NCBI RefSeq assembly: GCF_004327355.1
Contig: NZ_QJUM01000039.1
Location: 1-50,044, forward strand
Source: Phytopseudomonas dryadis
GTDB lineage: Bacteria; Pseudomonadota; Gammaproteobacteria; Pseudomonadales; Pseudomonadaceae
DNA: 50,044 nt
Direction: 5' to 3'
The notes beneath the pieces are model-generated. The model did not search any database and had not been told where the DNA came from. It was given only the letters and a program-made list of their open reading frames with translations. The translations under genes and the position numbers were made by a program. How positions within the stretch are numbered: the stretch's first letter is position 1; the number at the start of each line of letters is the position of its first letter. Positions 17,792-26,867 of this stretch are shown here, piece by piece.

Positions 17792-18520
17792 TTAGTCCTT
17801 GCTGCCACCCTGCACTTCTTCCTGCATGCGGGTCAGGCCGATGTGCTTGACGTCGGTACCGCGCACCAGATAGATAACCAGTTCGGCAATGTTGCGCGCA
17901 TGATCGCCGATACGCTCCAGCGAGCGCAGGGCCCAGATCACGTTGAGCACGCGGGAGATGGAGCGCGGGTCTTCCATCATGTAGGTGACCAGTTCGCGCA
18001 GCGCCGTCTTGTACTCGCGGTCGACGGTCTTGTCGTACTGCGCCACCGACAGCGCCAGCTCGGCGTCGAAACGGGCGAAGGCATCCAGCGCCTCCTGCAC
18101 CATCTTGCGCACCTGATCGCCGATGTGCCGCACTTCGACGTAACCCCGCGGCGCCTCGCCCTCTTCGGTAAGCAGGATGGCGCGCTTGGCGATCTTGGTC
18201 GCCTCATCGCCGATGCGTTCCAGGTCGATCACCGACTTGGAAATGCTGATGATCAGGCGCAGGTCCGACGCGGCCGGCTGGCGACGGGCGAGGATGCGTA
18301 CGCATTCCTCGTCGATGTTGCGCTCCATCTGGTTGATCTGGTCGTCGATCTCGCGCACCTGCTGGGCCAGGCCGGAGTCGGCCTCGATCAGCGAGGTGAC
18401 CGCGTCGTTGACCTGTTTCTCGACCAGGCCGCCCATGGCCAGAAGGTGGCTGCGCACCTCCTCCAGCTCGGCGTTGAACTGCTGGGAGATGTGATGGGTC
18501 AGGCTGTCTTTGTTCATCAT
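17792..18520 (-). CDS. phoU: Phosphate signalling regulator PhoU
   Basis: A 242-residue all-helical protein with two PhoU repeats, each carrying the metal-binding E/D...D pattern: DLERIGDEATKIAK and SLERIGDHARNIAELVIYL. PhoU links the Pst transporter to the PhoR kinase and keeps the Pho regulon off when phosphate is plentiful. The start MMNKDSLTHHIS has GGAG seven bases upstream. It follows pstB after a 103-base gap holding an inverted repeat. Confidence 0.96.
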   Translation of the reverse strand: MMNKDSLTHHISQQFNAELEEVRSHLLAMGGLVEKQVNDAVTSLIEADSGLAQQVREIDDQINQMERNIDEECVRILARRQPAASDLRLIISISKSVIDLERIGDEATKIAKRAILLTEEGEAPRGYVEVRHIGDQVRKMVQEALDAFARFDAELALSVAQYDKTVDREYKTALRELVTYMMEDPRSISRVLNVIWALRSLERIGDHARNIAELVIYLVRGTDVKHIGLTRMQEEVQGGSKD

Positions 18521-18531
18521 TTGGTCGCTCC

Positions 18532-18609
18532 GCGAGCTTCAAGCTGCAAGCCTCAAGCTGCAAGTTAATCGTCGTCGGGAATCGCTGTGACTTGCCGCTT
18601 GAAGCTCGC
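18532..18609. repeat. Inverted repeat between pstB and phoU
   Basis: GCGAGCTTCAAGCTGCAAG (18532-18550) pairs with CTTGCCGCTTGAAGCTCGC (18591-18609) at 18 of 19 positions. Same family as 1491-1562 and 19482-19540. In the pst transcript it would make a strong stem just before the phoU ribosome site. Confidence 0.8.
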
Positions 18610-18623
18610 GGCTTGTGGCTGTC

Positions 18624-19457
18624 TCAGCCGTAACGCCCGGTGATGTAGTCCTCGGTCTGTTTCTTCTCGGGGTTGGTGAACAGCGCGTCGGTATCGCCGA
18701 ACTCGATCAGCTTGCCCATGTACATGAACGCCGTGTAGTCGGACACCCGGGCAGCCTGCTGCATATTGTGGGTGACGATGACGATGGTGTACTTGGATTT
18801 CAGTTCGTAGATCAGCTCTTCGACCTTCAGCGTGGAGATCGGATCGAGGGCCGAGCAAGGCTCGTCGAGCAGCAGCACTTCCGGCTGTACCGCCACCGTG
18901 CGGGCGATCACCAGGCGCTGCTGCTGGCCGCCGGATAGGCCGAGGGCCGAGTCATGCAGGCGGTCCTTGACCTCATCCCACAGCGCGGCGCTCTTCAGGC
19001 CCCATTCCACGGCCTCGTCGAGCACGCGCTTCTGGTTGATGCCCTGAATGCGCAGGCCGTAGACCACGTTCTCGTAGATGCTCTTGGGAAACGGGTTGGG
19101 CTTCTGGAACACCATGCCGACGCGACGACGCAGTTCGGCGACGTCTTCGCCCTTGCGGTAGATGTTGCGGCCGTCGATGTTGATCTCGCCTTCCACGCGG
19201 CAACCGTCGACCAGATCGTTCATCCGGTTGAAGGTGCGCAGCAGGGTCGACTTGCCGCAACCGCTGGGGCCGATGAACGCCGTCACGCGCTGCTTGGGGA
19301 TGTTCATCTTGACGTCGTACAGCGCCTGCTTGTCGCCATAGAACAGGTTCAGGCCCGGGACTTCGATGGCCACGGTTTCGTTGGCCAGGTCGAGGCTCTG
19401 CTTGTCACGGCCCAGGGCCGAGATGTCGATGCCGTGGGTAGCGGTTTCGTGTTGCAT
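18624..19457 (-). CDS. pstB: Phosphate ABC transporter ATP-binding protein PstB
   Basis: A 277-residue ABC ATPase. Walker A GPSGCGKST, Q loop region MVFQKPNPFPKSIYENV, signature LSGGQQQRL, Walker B VLLLDEPCSALDP and the switch VTHNM are all intact. It powers high-affinity phosphate import with PstSCA. About 20 extra N-terminal residues precede the usual start, which is common in Pseudomonas PstB. Confidence 0.97.
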   Translation of the reverse strand: MQHETATHGIDISALGRDKQSLDLANETVAIEVPGLNLFYGDKQALYDVKMNIPKQRVTAFIGPSGCGKSTLLRTFNRMNDLVDGCRVEGEINIDGRNIYRKGEDVAELRRRVGMVFQKPNPFPKSIYENVVYGLRIQGINQKRVLDEAVEWGLKSAALWDEVKDRLHDSALGLSGGQQQRLVIARTVAVQPEVLLLDEPCSALDPISTLKVEELIYELKSKYTIVIVTHNMQQAARVSDYTAFMYMGKLIEFGDTDALFTNPEKKQTEDYITGRYG

Positions 19458-19481
19458 AAGTGCTCACTCCGTTCGCAGCGC

Positions 19482-19540
19482 CAAGCTGCAAGCCCGTCCG
19501 CCGCGCTTCTGCTTGAAGCTTGCGGCTTGAGGCTTGCGGC
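19482..19540. repeat. AAGCTGCAAGC-type repeat between pstA and pstB
   Basis: CAAGCTGCAAGC at the left, then GCTTGAAGCTTGCGGC and a further GAGGCTTGCGGC at the right, can pair. It is the third copy of the family at 1491 and 18532; two of the three lie in the pst operon. Confidence 0.6.
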
Positions 19541-19546
19541 TCGGAT

Positions 19547-21223
19547 TTAGTGGTCCAGGGCCTTGTACTTCTCGCGCAGGCGGTTGCGCATGTAAACGGC
19601 CGTCAGGTTGAGAATCGCGATCACCATTACCAGCAGCAGCGCGGTGGCATAAACCAGCGGCCGCGCGGCCTCGACGTTGGGACTCTGGAAGCCGACGTCA
19701 TAGATATGGAAGCCCAGGTGCATGATCTTCTGGTCGAGGTGCAGGTAAGGATAGTTACCATCGACCGGCAGGCTCGGCGCCAGTTTCACCACACCGACCA
19801 GCATCAGCGGCGCCACTTCACCCGCGGCACGGGCCACGGCGAGGATCAGACCGGTCATCATCGCCGGGCTGGCCATCGGCAGCACCACGCGCCAGAGGGT
19901 TTCGACCTTGGTCGCACCCAGCGCCAGGGAGCCTTCACGCAGCGCCCGCGGAATACGCGCCAGACCTTCCTCGGTGGCGACGATCACCACCGGCACGGCG
20001 AGCAGTGCCAGGGTCAATGAGGCCCACAGCAGGCCCGGCGTACCGAAGGTCGGTGCCGGCGCTGCCTCGGGGAAGAACAGGCGGTCGATCGAACCACCCA
20101 GCACGTAGACGAAGAAGCCCAGGCCGAACACGCCGTAGACGATCGCCGGGACACCGGCCAGGTTGTTCACCGCAATGCGGATCACTCGGGTCAGCGGGCC
20201 CTGCTTGGCATATTCGCGCAGATAGATCGCCGCAACCACGCCAAACGGGGTGACGATGACCGCCATGATCAGGGTCATCATGATGGTGCCGAAGATCGCC
20301 GGGAAGATACCGCCCTCGGTATTCGCCTCTCGCGGATCGTCGCTGACGAACTCCCACAGCTTGCTGCCGTAGAAGCTGAGCTTGTCGAGGGTCGACATCG
20401 CGTTCGGGCGGAAAGCGCGCACCACTTTGCCGAGGCTGATTTCCTGCTCGCGGCCATCGGCCGAACGAACGGTCATGCTGTCGCGATTGAACTGCTGATG
20501 ACGGGCATTCAGCTCGGCTTCCAGCACCTTGTACTCGGCATCCCAGCGGGCACGCTCGGCGTCGAGGTCGGCCTGGGCCGCGTCGGTCAATCCACCGCTG
20601 AGTTCCAGCTTGCGGGTCTGCAGACGGACGCGCTCGAGACCGGCGTTGATGCGGCCGATATCACGTTTCTCCAACTGCACGATCTGGCCGTGCAGATCGT
20701 CGACGCGCTCGATGCGCTTCTGCAGTTCCGGCCAGGCGGCATCGCCTTCGGCAACCAGCTTGCCGTCTTCCTTGACGTTGATCAGGTAGCCGTAGAAGTT
20801 GCCCCACTCGCGGCGCTCGAAGGCGGTCAGGGTCTCGGGCTTGCGCTGCTCACTGAGCCATTCGCCGACTACCCAGGAGAAGTCCGCGCCATACAGATCG
20901 CGGTTACCGACCTTGAGCAGCTCGCGAGTCATGAACTCGCCGCCCTCGACGTTCACCGGCAGGCCGGCAGAAGCCAGGCGGGCACGGGGAATTTCTTCCT
21001 TCTGCACCACTTCGCCGGCCATGATCTTGGCTTCTTCACCAGGGATCTGGTAGCTGGCCTCGATGATGTCGGCCGGCCAGAAGTGGGCCAGACCACGGGT
21101 GGCGATCACGGCCAGCAGACCCAGGGTCATGATGATGGCGATGGATACCGCACCGGCGTTCATCCAGATCCAGGGCGAACCGCTCTTGAACCAGGATTTC
21201 ATGTTGTGCTGTTTCACGGACAT
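19547..21223 (-). CDS. pstA: Phosphate ABC transporter permease PstA
   Basis: A 558-residue inner-membrane permease, much longer than E. coli PstA (about 296). An N-terminal helix (ISIAIIMTLGLLAVIATRGL, about 24-50) is followed by a large periplasmic, partly coiled-coil region (about 55-280, DUF3333 type), then the usual five-helix permease core. The EAA-type cytoplasmic loop is RALREGSLALGATKVETLWRVV. It pairs with PstC. pstC ends 13 bases upstream. Confidence 0.94.
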   Translation of the reverse strand: MSVKQHNMKSWFKSGSPWIWMNAGAVSIAIIMTLGLLAVIATRGLAHFWPADIIEASYQIPGEEAKIMAGEVVQKEEIPRARLASAGLPVNVEGGEFMTRELLKVGNRDLYGADFSWVVGEWLSEQRKPETLTAFERREWGNFYGYLINVKEDGKLVAEGDAAWPELQKRIERVDDLHGQIVQLEKRDIGRINAGLERVRLQTRKLELSGGLTDAAQADLDAERARWDAEYKVLEAELNARHQQFNRDSMTVRSADGREQEISLGKVVRAFRPNAMSTLDKLSFYGSKLWEFVSDDPREANTEGGIFPAIFGTIMMTLIMAVIVTPFGVVAAIYLREYAKQGPLTRVIRIAVNNLAGVPAIVYGVFGLGFFVYVLGGSIDRLFFPEAAPAPTFGTPGLLWASLTLALLAVPVVIVATEEGLARIPRALREGSLALGATKVETLWRVVLPMASPAMMTGLILAVARAAGEVAPLMLVGVVKLAPSLPVDGNYPYLHLDQKIMHLGFHIYDVGFQSPNVEAARPLVYATALLLVMVIAILNLTAVYMRNRLREKYKALDH

Positions 21224-21236
21224 AGTCTTGCAGTCC

Positions 21237-23522
21237 TCAGAGCGAAGCGTACTTGACGCGCAGGCGCTGACGCACCAGCTCGGCCAGCGTATTCATGACG
21301 AAAGTGAACGACAGCAGCACCAGGGCGGAGAGGAACAGCACCCGGTAATGGGTACCACCGACTTCCGACTCGGGCATTTCCACCGCCACGTTGGCGGCCA
21401 GGGTGCGCAGACCTTCGAAGATGTTCATGTCCATGATCGGCGTGTTGCCGGTGGCCATCAGCACGATCATGGTCTCGCCGACGGCGCGCCCCATGCCGAT
21501 CATCACCGCCGAGAAGATGCCCGGGCTGGCGGTCAGGATCACCACACGAGTCAGCGTCTGCCACGGCGTGGCGCCCAGGGCCAGGGAGCCGAACGTCAGG
21601 CTCTTGGGCACGCTGAACACGGCGTCTTCGGCGATCGAGTAGATGTTCGGGATCACCGCGAAGCCCATGGCCAGACCGACCACCAGAGCGTTGCGCTGAT
21701 CGAACGGGATGCCCAGGTCATTGCTCAGCCAGGCGCGCATGTTACCGTCGAACAACCAGTTCTCCAGGTAGCCGCTCATGCTCAGCGACACGCTGCCAAC
21801 CAGCAGGATCACCGGGATCAGCAGCGCCGCTTCCCAGCCATCGGGCACACGCAGGCGCACCGATTCAGGCAGGCGGCTCCACAGGAAGCCCGCCAGCAGA
21901 ATGCCGATCGGCGTGAAGATCAACAGGCTGAAGATACCGGGCAGGTGTCCCTCCACATAAGGTGCGAGGAACAGGCCGGCGAAGAAGCCGAGGATCACCG
22001 TCGGCAGCGCTTCCATCAGCTCGATCACCGGTTTGACCTTGCCGCGCATGGCCGGGGCCATGAAGTAAGCGGTGTAGATCGCCGCGGCGATGGCCAGTGG
22101 AGCAGCCAGCAGCATGGCGTAGAAGGCAGCCTTGAGCGTACCGAAGGCCAGCGGTGCCAGGCTCAGCTTCGGCTCGGCGTCGGTGCTGGCCGAGGTCGAC
22201 TGCCAGACATAAGCCGGTTTGTCGTAGTTCTCGTACCAGACCTTGCCCCACAGCGAGCTCCAGGAAATTTCCGGGTGCGGGTTATCGATCAGCACGCGCT
22301 CGATCTTGCCATTGGCTTCGACCAGAGCACGGTTGGCGCGCGGTGACAGAGCGGCGATGTTGTAGCCTTCCGCTACCGGCTCGACCAGCAGGGTGCGGTG
22401 CGCAGTGCTGTGGAAGATGCCCAGGTTGCCCTTGGCGTCCAGGGCGATAAACCCCTTGCGACGCTCTTCCGAGATGATCTGGGTGATCGGGCTGCCGGCC
22501 ATGGTGAATTCACGTACCGGCTTGAGCGAGGACTTGCCGTCCTCGTCACGCACCATGAACCATTGCTGGATGCCGCCGGCGCTATCGCCGATCAGCAGGG
22601 AAATACCGCCCAGCAACGAGGTGGCGTAAGTGATTTCGCGGGCACCATCGTTGAGCAGCTTGTAGCGGCCGTTGAGGGCCTTGCTGCGTATGTCGAAGAC
22701 ATCGGCAGTGGCACGACCGTTGATCACGAACAGCCAATGCTGACGCGGATCGATGATCAGCTCCTTGATCGGCTCGGCGATCTGCGGCAGCGCCAGGCGC
22801 TCCTCGCTGGTGCTGACCTCACCGGTCATCAGGTTCTCGGTACGGCTCAGGCTCAGGGCCTGCAACTCACTGCCTACCGAGCCAGCGACCAGCAACGTAC
22901 CGCTGTTCAGGCTGATGCCCATATGTTCCAGCGGGCGGCCTTGAGGATCGATGGTCAACGGCGTTTCGCCGAACGGGTAGACGATGGTCGGCGTGATGGT
23001 CTTCACGTCGTTCGGGTAGGAGATCCGATAGGTGTGCTCGAACACCAGCGCCTGGCCATTGGACAGACCGAGCGCGACGCGGTGGCTGCCCGGCTGATCC
23101 TCGCCGACGGAGACCACCTCGCTGCCCGCCGGCAGGGGCAGCTCGATACTGGTCAGCGCCGCCATGCTCTGAGCATCGAAGAACTGAACCCGACCATCGC
23201 GAGCCAGGCGCATACCGACCTGGTTCTGTTCTTCCAGGGCCAGCAGCAGCGGTGCGTCGGCATCGGCCAACCACGCAGGTTCTACAGCGGCGCGCTTCTC
23301 GATGTCGGCGCCCTGGAACATCGGCAGCACGACATAGGCGAGGTAGAAGAAGATCAGGGTGATGGCGCCAAGCACGGCCAGGCCGCCAACCGACACGCAC
23401 CAGCGTGCCAGGCGATCCTTGAAGGCGCGCAGGCGGCGCTTGCGCTGCAGGGCCGGAGTGTTGAAGTCCAGCCCGAGGGAATTGGGAGAGGCGGTCATGG
23501 GTTCACTTGCCAAGTCATTCAT
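21237..23522 (-). CDS. pstC: Phosphate ABC transporter permease PstC
   Basis: A 761-residue permease. One helix (about 40-66) leads into a large periplasmic domain of about 400 residues, rich in short beta strands and probably propeller-like, then the permease core (about 465-761). The core has MEALPTVILGFFAGLFLAP and the coupling loop KSLTFGSLALGATPWQTLTRV. E. coli PstC lacks the large insertion; it is usual in Pseudomonas. A second in-frame ATG eight codons later (MTASPNS) is an alternative start. Confidence 0.93.
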   Translation of the reverse strand: MNDLASEPMTASPNSLGLDFNTPALQRKRRLRAFKDRLARWCVSVGGLAVLGAITLIFFYLAYVVLPMFQGADIEKRAAVEPAWLADADAPLLLALEEQNQVGMRLARDGRVQFFDAQSMAALTSIELPLPAGSEVVSVGEDQPGSHRVALGLSNGQALVFEHTYRISYPNDVKTITPTIVYPFGETPLTIDPQGRPLEHMGISLNSGTLLVAGSVGSELQALSLSRTENLMTGEVSTSEERLALPQIAEPIKELIIDPRQHWLFVINGRATADVFDIRSKALNGRYKLLNDGAREITYATSLLGGISLLIGDSAGGIQQWFMVRDEDGKSSLKPVREFTMAGSPITQIISEERRKGFIALDAKGNLGIFHSTAHRTLLVEPVAEGYNIAALSPRANRALVEANGKIERVLIDNPHPEISWSSLWGKVWYENYDKPAYVWQSTSASTDAEPKLSLAPLAFGTLKAAFYAMLLAAPLAIAAAIYTAYFMAPAMRGKVKPVIELMEALPTVILGFFAGLFLAPYVEGHLPGIFSLLIFTPIGILLAGFLWSRLPESVRLRVPDGWEAALLIPVILLVGSVSLSMSGYLENWLFDGNMRAWLSNDLGIPFDQRNALVVGLAMGFAVIPNIYSIAEDAVFSVPKSLTFGSLALGATPWQTLTRVVILTASPGIFSAVMIGMGRAVGETMIVLMATGNTPIMDMNIFEGLRTLAANVAVEMPESEVGGTHYRVLFLSALVLLSFTFVMNTLAELVRQRLRVKYASL

Positions 23523-23604
23523 AGTGGAGAGCGTCTCTGCGCGGCCATGAGCGCGCCGTATTCTTCGTCCGTTTCACTAGCCAGGCCAAATCTAGCCTGT
23601 TCGT

Positions 23605-23622
23605 GTGACAGAAAAGTTACAG
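23605..23622 (-). promoter_or_regulatory. Pho box in the pstS-pstC gap
   Basis: On the minus strand the site reads CTGTAAC-TTTT-CTGTCAC, the exact 7-4-7 layout of a PhoB-binding Pho box (consensus CTGTCAT-N4-CTGTCAT). Ten bases further, at 23594-23589, is TAGATT, a fair -10. It would give pstC-A-B-phoU its own phosphate-starvation promoter about 70 bases before the pstC start. Confidence 0.8.
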
Positions 23623-23638
23623 CGCGGTGACGTAGCGA

Positions 23639-23666
23639 AGCCCACCTCCCGGGGGAGAGGTGGGCT
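23639..23666 (-). terminator. Hairpin between pstS and pstC
   Basis: AGCCCACCTC (23639-23648) pairs perfectly with GAGGTGGGCT (23657-23666), 26 bases after pstS ends. With no U-run it may act as a partial terminator or mRNA-stabilising stem. Either would leave more pstS than pstCAB message. Confidence 0.7.
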
Positions 23667-23691
23667 GCGGGAGTTGCTTACTACGTGTGGC

Positions 23692-24660
23692 TTACAGCCC
23701 CAGTTCCGTGCGAGTCTTCTCGACGACCTTGGCAGGCAGCGGGATGTAGCCATCCTTGACCACGACGTCCTGGCCCTGCTTGGACAGGATCAGCTTGAGG
23801 AACTCCGCATCCAGCGGGCTCAGCGGCTTGTTGGGCGCCTTGTTCACGTAGATGTAGAAGAAGCGAGCCAGTGGGTACTTGCCGGACAGCGCGTTGTCCT
23901 CGTTGGCTTCCTCGACTTCGCCTTGCTTGTTCACCAGGGGAACGGCACGGACGCTGGCGGTACGGTAGCCAATGCCCGAATAGCCGATAGCGTTGACGGT
24001 GCTGGAGATCGACTGCACCACGGAGGCCGAACCCGGCTGCTCGTTGACGTTGGACTTGAAGTCACCTTTGCACAGGGCTTCTTCCTTGAAGTAGCCGTAG
24101 GTGCCGGATACCGAGTTACGACCGAACAGCTGAACCGGCTTGGTAGCCCACTCGCCGGTCAGGCCGATGTCGCCCCAGGTTTTCAGGTCTTTGGCTTCGC
24201 CGCACAGACGGGTGCTGGAGAAGATGGCATCGACCTGCTGCATGGTCAGTTGCTTGATCGGGTTGTCCTTGTGCACGAATACGGCCAGGGCATCGATGGC
24301 GACCGGAACGGCGGTCGGCTTGTAGCCGTACTTCTGTTCGAAAGCCTGGATCTCGCTGTCCTTCATGGCGCGCGACATCGGGCCGAGGTTGGCGGTGCCT
24401 TCGGTCAGTGCAGGTGGCGCGGTGGAAGAACCAGCGGCCTGGATCTGGATGTTCACGTTCGGGTAGGACTGCTTGTAGTTTTCAGCCCACAGGGTCATCA
24501 GGTTGGCCAGGGAATCGGAACCGACGCTGGACAGGTTGCCCGATACGCCCGAGGTCTTCTCATAGGTCGGCAGAGCCGGATCGACAGCGGCAACCGCGTT
24601 GGCGGTGGCGACGCCAGCGGCGACAAATGTCATGGCCGCCATCAAACGCTTCAGTTTCAT
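23692..24660 (-). CDS. pstS: Periplasmic phosphate-binding protein PstS
   Basis: A 322-residue solute-binding protein. A signal peptide (MKLKRLMAAMTFVAAGVATA...AVAA) is followed by phosphate-contact motifs GSDSLANLM, AGSSTAPPALTEG, GRNSVSGTYGYFKE and NAIGYSGIGY. It belongs to the long DING-like Pseudomonas PstS group rather than the E. coli type. It captures phosphate for PstCAB. AGGAG lies eight bases before the ATG. A Pho box lies upstream at 24808-24825. Confidence 0.94.
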   Translation of the reverse strand: MKLKRLMAAMTFVAAGVATANAVAAVDPALPTYEKTSGVSGNLSSVGSDSLANLMTLWAENYKQSYPNVNIQIQAAGSSTAPPALTEGTANLGPMSRAMKDSEIQAFEQKYGYKPTAVPVAIDALAVFVHKDNPIKQLTMQQVDAIFSSTRLCGEAKDLKTWGDIGLTGEWATKPVQLFGRNSVSGTYGYFKEEALCKGDFKSNVNEQPGSASVVQSISSTVNAIGYSGIGYRTASVRAVPLVNKQGEVEEANEDNALSGKYPLARFFYIYVNKAPNKPLSPLDAEFLKLILSKQGQDVVVKDGYIPLPAKVVEKTRTELGL

Positions 24661-24807
24661 GCCTTGCTCCTAGCAGAGTGGTAATCATTGGAAGGCCGGC
24701 GTGCCGTGGTCGTAGCGCCCGATCTACCGCCTTCTCACGATTGGGGTCGTGTTGGTTGGAACGGGGCTCAGTATCGTCAGCCGATGTGACCACTCTATGT
24801 AATCAAT

Positions 24808-24825
24808 ATGACAGTTGGATGACGG
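24808..24825 (-). promoter_or_regulatory. Pho box upstream of pstS
   Basis: On the minus strand the site reads CCGTCAT-CCAA-CTGTCAT: the second half-site is perfect and the first has one mismatch to CTGTCAT. A -10-like TACATA follows at 24801-24796 after a 6-base gap. It lies about 150 bases before the pstS start, with no other gene between. Control by PhoB is expected from the family. The gap 24661-25067 otherwise holds only the inverted-repeat element at 24865. Confidence 0.8.
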
Positions 24826-24864
24826 CGCCCGGGGTGCGCGAATCCGGGTGCATGGGGGCATCCA

Positions 24865-24959
24865 GCAGGCCGTTGAAAAACGCTGGCGACGACTGCATGG
24901 AATGCAGGAGCTAGAGCGACGCAGGAAGCCAAAGCCGAGATAGTTTTTCAACAGCCTGC
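24865..24959. repeat. CCGTTGAAAAAC inverted-repeat element, short form
   Basis: GCAGGCCGTTGAAAAAC (24865-24881) is inverted as GTTTTTCAACAGCCTGC (24943-24959), with one mismatch. It has the same ends as the element at 7680-7845 but a different 60-base middle. Confidence 0.85.
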
Positions 24960-25067
24960 CAACGCGCTATGGTCGCCCTGCGACCACCCAGTCGGTATAC
25001 TTTCCGCAGCCCGCAGTGTTGCGGGCTCCGCGCTGACACCTACCACCGCGCCGCGAGCCGTAGACAG

Positions 25068-25469
25068 ATGAACGACTTCGAACAGGAAGACCCGATACCC
25101 CAAGGCGATCTGGCCCTGCAGATCACCGCGCTGCCTCGAGAGACCAATGGTTTCGGCGATATCTTCGGCGGCTGGCTGGTCGCGCAGATGGATCTGGCCG
25201 GTACGGCCATGGCCAGCAAGGTGGCCGCCGGCCGAGTCGCCACGGTGGCGATCGATCGCATGGCCTTCCTGGTGCCGGTCGCCGTCGGCGCACAACTGTC
25301 CTTCTATACCCAGACCCTGGAAGTGGGCCGCAGCTCGATTCAGATGCTGGTCGAGGTCTGGAGCGACGACCCGCTGTCCAGCGAGTGGCGCAAGGTCACC
25401 GAGGCGGTCTTCGTCTTCGTCGCCATCGATGGCAGCGGGCGTACCCGCTCAGTGCCGGCGCGCCGCTGA
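25068..25469 (+). CDS. YciA-like hotdog-fold acyl-CoA thioesterase
   Basis: A 133-residue protein from ATG 25068. ETNGFGDIFGGWLVAQMDLAG holds the active-site Asp of the 4HBT_II hotdog fold, and TVAIDRMAFLVPVAVGA follows. It hydrolyses acyl-CoA to free acid and CoA, probably of broad specificity. No operon partner: the next gene is convergent. It lies 108 bases to the right of the inverted-repeat element. Confidence 0.88.
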   Translation: MNDFEQEDPIPQGDLALQITALPRETNGFGDIFGGWLVAQMDLAGTAMASKVAAGRVATVAIDRMAFLVPVAVGAQLSFYTQTLEVGRSSIQMLVEVWSDDPLSSEWRKVTEAVFVFVAIDGSGRTRSVPARR

Positions 25470-25517
25470 GGTTTCATCCCTGGGCCTGGCGATGGCCCAA
25501 GGCCGAGGCATGGGCCT

Positions 25518-26108
25518 CTAGCGCCCCTGCAGCAATTCGACCAGCCGCTCACGGTCGGCAGCGAAGCTGCTATCCGCCAACTTGCGGGCCTGCTGGTAGC
25601 GCTCGATATTCTTTCTCAGGCTCGCCTGCTCGGCGCGCTGGTTTTCGATCTGCGCCAGCAGATAATCGGGCACCTGACGCCCGGCCCGCTCATGATCCGC
25701 CGCCTGGCTCTGCAGATTGGCCTGCTGCAAACGCACCGACTGCAGATTGCCCTTGGCCACGCCGATCAGGCCATCCAGTTCGGCGAGCTTGCGCGTGCGG
25801 GCGCGGTCGACATCCTCGGGCGTGCTGTACAGGCGCAGCAGTTGGGCGTCGGATTTGGCCCGCGCCCGGTCGGCCAGCAGCTTCTTCATTTCCTCGGCGG
25901 TCGGGGCCGGCGGCACCACGCGGATCACGCGGCCCTGGTCATTGAGCACCTCGTAGCCCTTGCCGATGAACTCACTGGGCACACCCTGGCGATCGATGAC
26001 CGTGACGCCCTTGTCATCGGTATAACGATACATCTCGGCCGCCCCCGCCAAAGACGGCAGCAGCAGGCATAACCACAGCGAGCAACGCGTCATGACCGAT
26101 CCATGCAT
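25518..26108 (-). CDS. DUF4124-domain periplasmic protein with coiled coil
   Basis: About 196 residues. A signal peptide (SLWLCLLLPSLAGAA) leads into the DUF4124 motif EMYRYTDDKGVTVIDRQGVPSEF. A long charged helical region (about 75-190) then looks like a coiled coil. The start is either 26108 (GAGG 11 bases upstream) or 26093, the second ATG. It follows pyrE by 25 bases on the same strand. The function is unknown. Confidence 0.8.
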   Translation of the reverse strand: MHGSVMTRCSLWLCLLLPSLAGAAEMYRYTDDKGVTVIDRQGVPSEFIGKGYEVLNDQGRVIRVVPPAPTAEEMKKLLADRARAKSDAQLLRLYSTPEDVDRARTRKLAELDGLIGVAKGNLQSVRLQQANLQSQAADHERAGRQVPDYLLAQIENQRAEQASLRKNIERYQQARKLADSSFAADRERLVELLQGR

Positions 26109-26133
26109 GGGGCGAGATCCCTCGAGCTGACAA

Positions 26134-26775
26134 TCAGATGCCGTATTCGGCGCGATAGGCTTCAACCGCCGGCAGATAATGTTTGAGTTCGGCATCATCG
26201 GCCAGGTACTCCAGTACCTGCTGCAGAGACACGATGCTCACCACCGGAATGCCGAAGTCACGCTCGACTTCCTGAATCGCCGAAAGCTCGCCGCGCCCCC
26301 GCTCCTGGCGGTTCAGTGCGATCAGCACGCCCGCGGCCTGGGCGCCCTGCGCCTGAATGATGTGCATCACCTCGCGAATGGCGGTGCCAGCGGTGATCAC
26401 ATCGTCGATGATCAGAACCTTGCCCGCCAAAGGTGCACCGACCAGGGTTCCGCCCTCGCCGTGATCCTTGGCTTCCTTGCGGTTGAAGCACCAGGGCAGG
26501 TCGAGCTGGTGATGTTCGGCCAGCGCCACGGCAGTACTGGCCGCCAGCGGAATCCCCTTGTAGGCCGGGCCGAACAGCACATCGAAGGGAATGCCGCTCT
26601 CCACCACCGCCGCGGCATAGAAACGCCCGAGCCGAGCCAGGGCCAGACCGCTGTAGAACAGGCCGGCATTGAAGAAGTAAGGACTGGTACGCCCTGACTT
26701 GAGGGTGAACTGACCGAAGCGCAAAACGCCTCTTTCAATGGCAAAGCGAATGAATTCGCGCTGATACGTTTGCAT
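26134..26775 (-). CDS. pyrE: Orotate phosphoribosyltransferase
   Basis: A 213-residue enzyme joining orotate and PRPP to give orotidine 5'-phosphate in pyrimidine synthesis. The PRPP motif VLIIDDVITAGTA is intact. The flexible catalytic loop is FNRKEAKDHGEGGTLVG. SGRTSPYFFNAG near the N-terminus is also typical. It diverges from crc with a 92-base gap, a classic Pseudomonas arrangement. Confidence 0.97.
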   Translation of the reverse strand: MQTYQREFIRFAIERGVLRFGQFTLKSGRTSPYFFNAGLFYSGLALARLGRFYAAAVVESGIPFDVLFGPAYKGIPLAASTAVALAEHHQLDLPWCFNRKEAKDHGEGGTLVGAPLAGKVLIIDDVITAGTAIREVMHIIQAQGAQAAGVLIALNRQERGRGELSAIQEVERDFGIPVVSIVSLQQVLEYLADDAELKHYLPAVEAYRAEYGI

Positions 26776-26867
26776 GAAAAGTCCCGGGCGGCACGGATTT
26801 GGCTAGGAATTTACCTAATGGAGGCCAGCTCGGGTATCATACACGCACGTGTTTTTGGGGGCCATTT

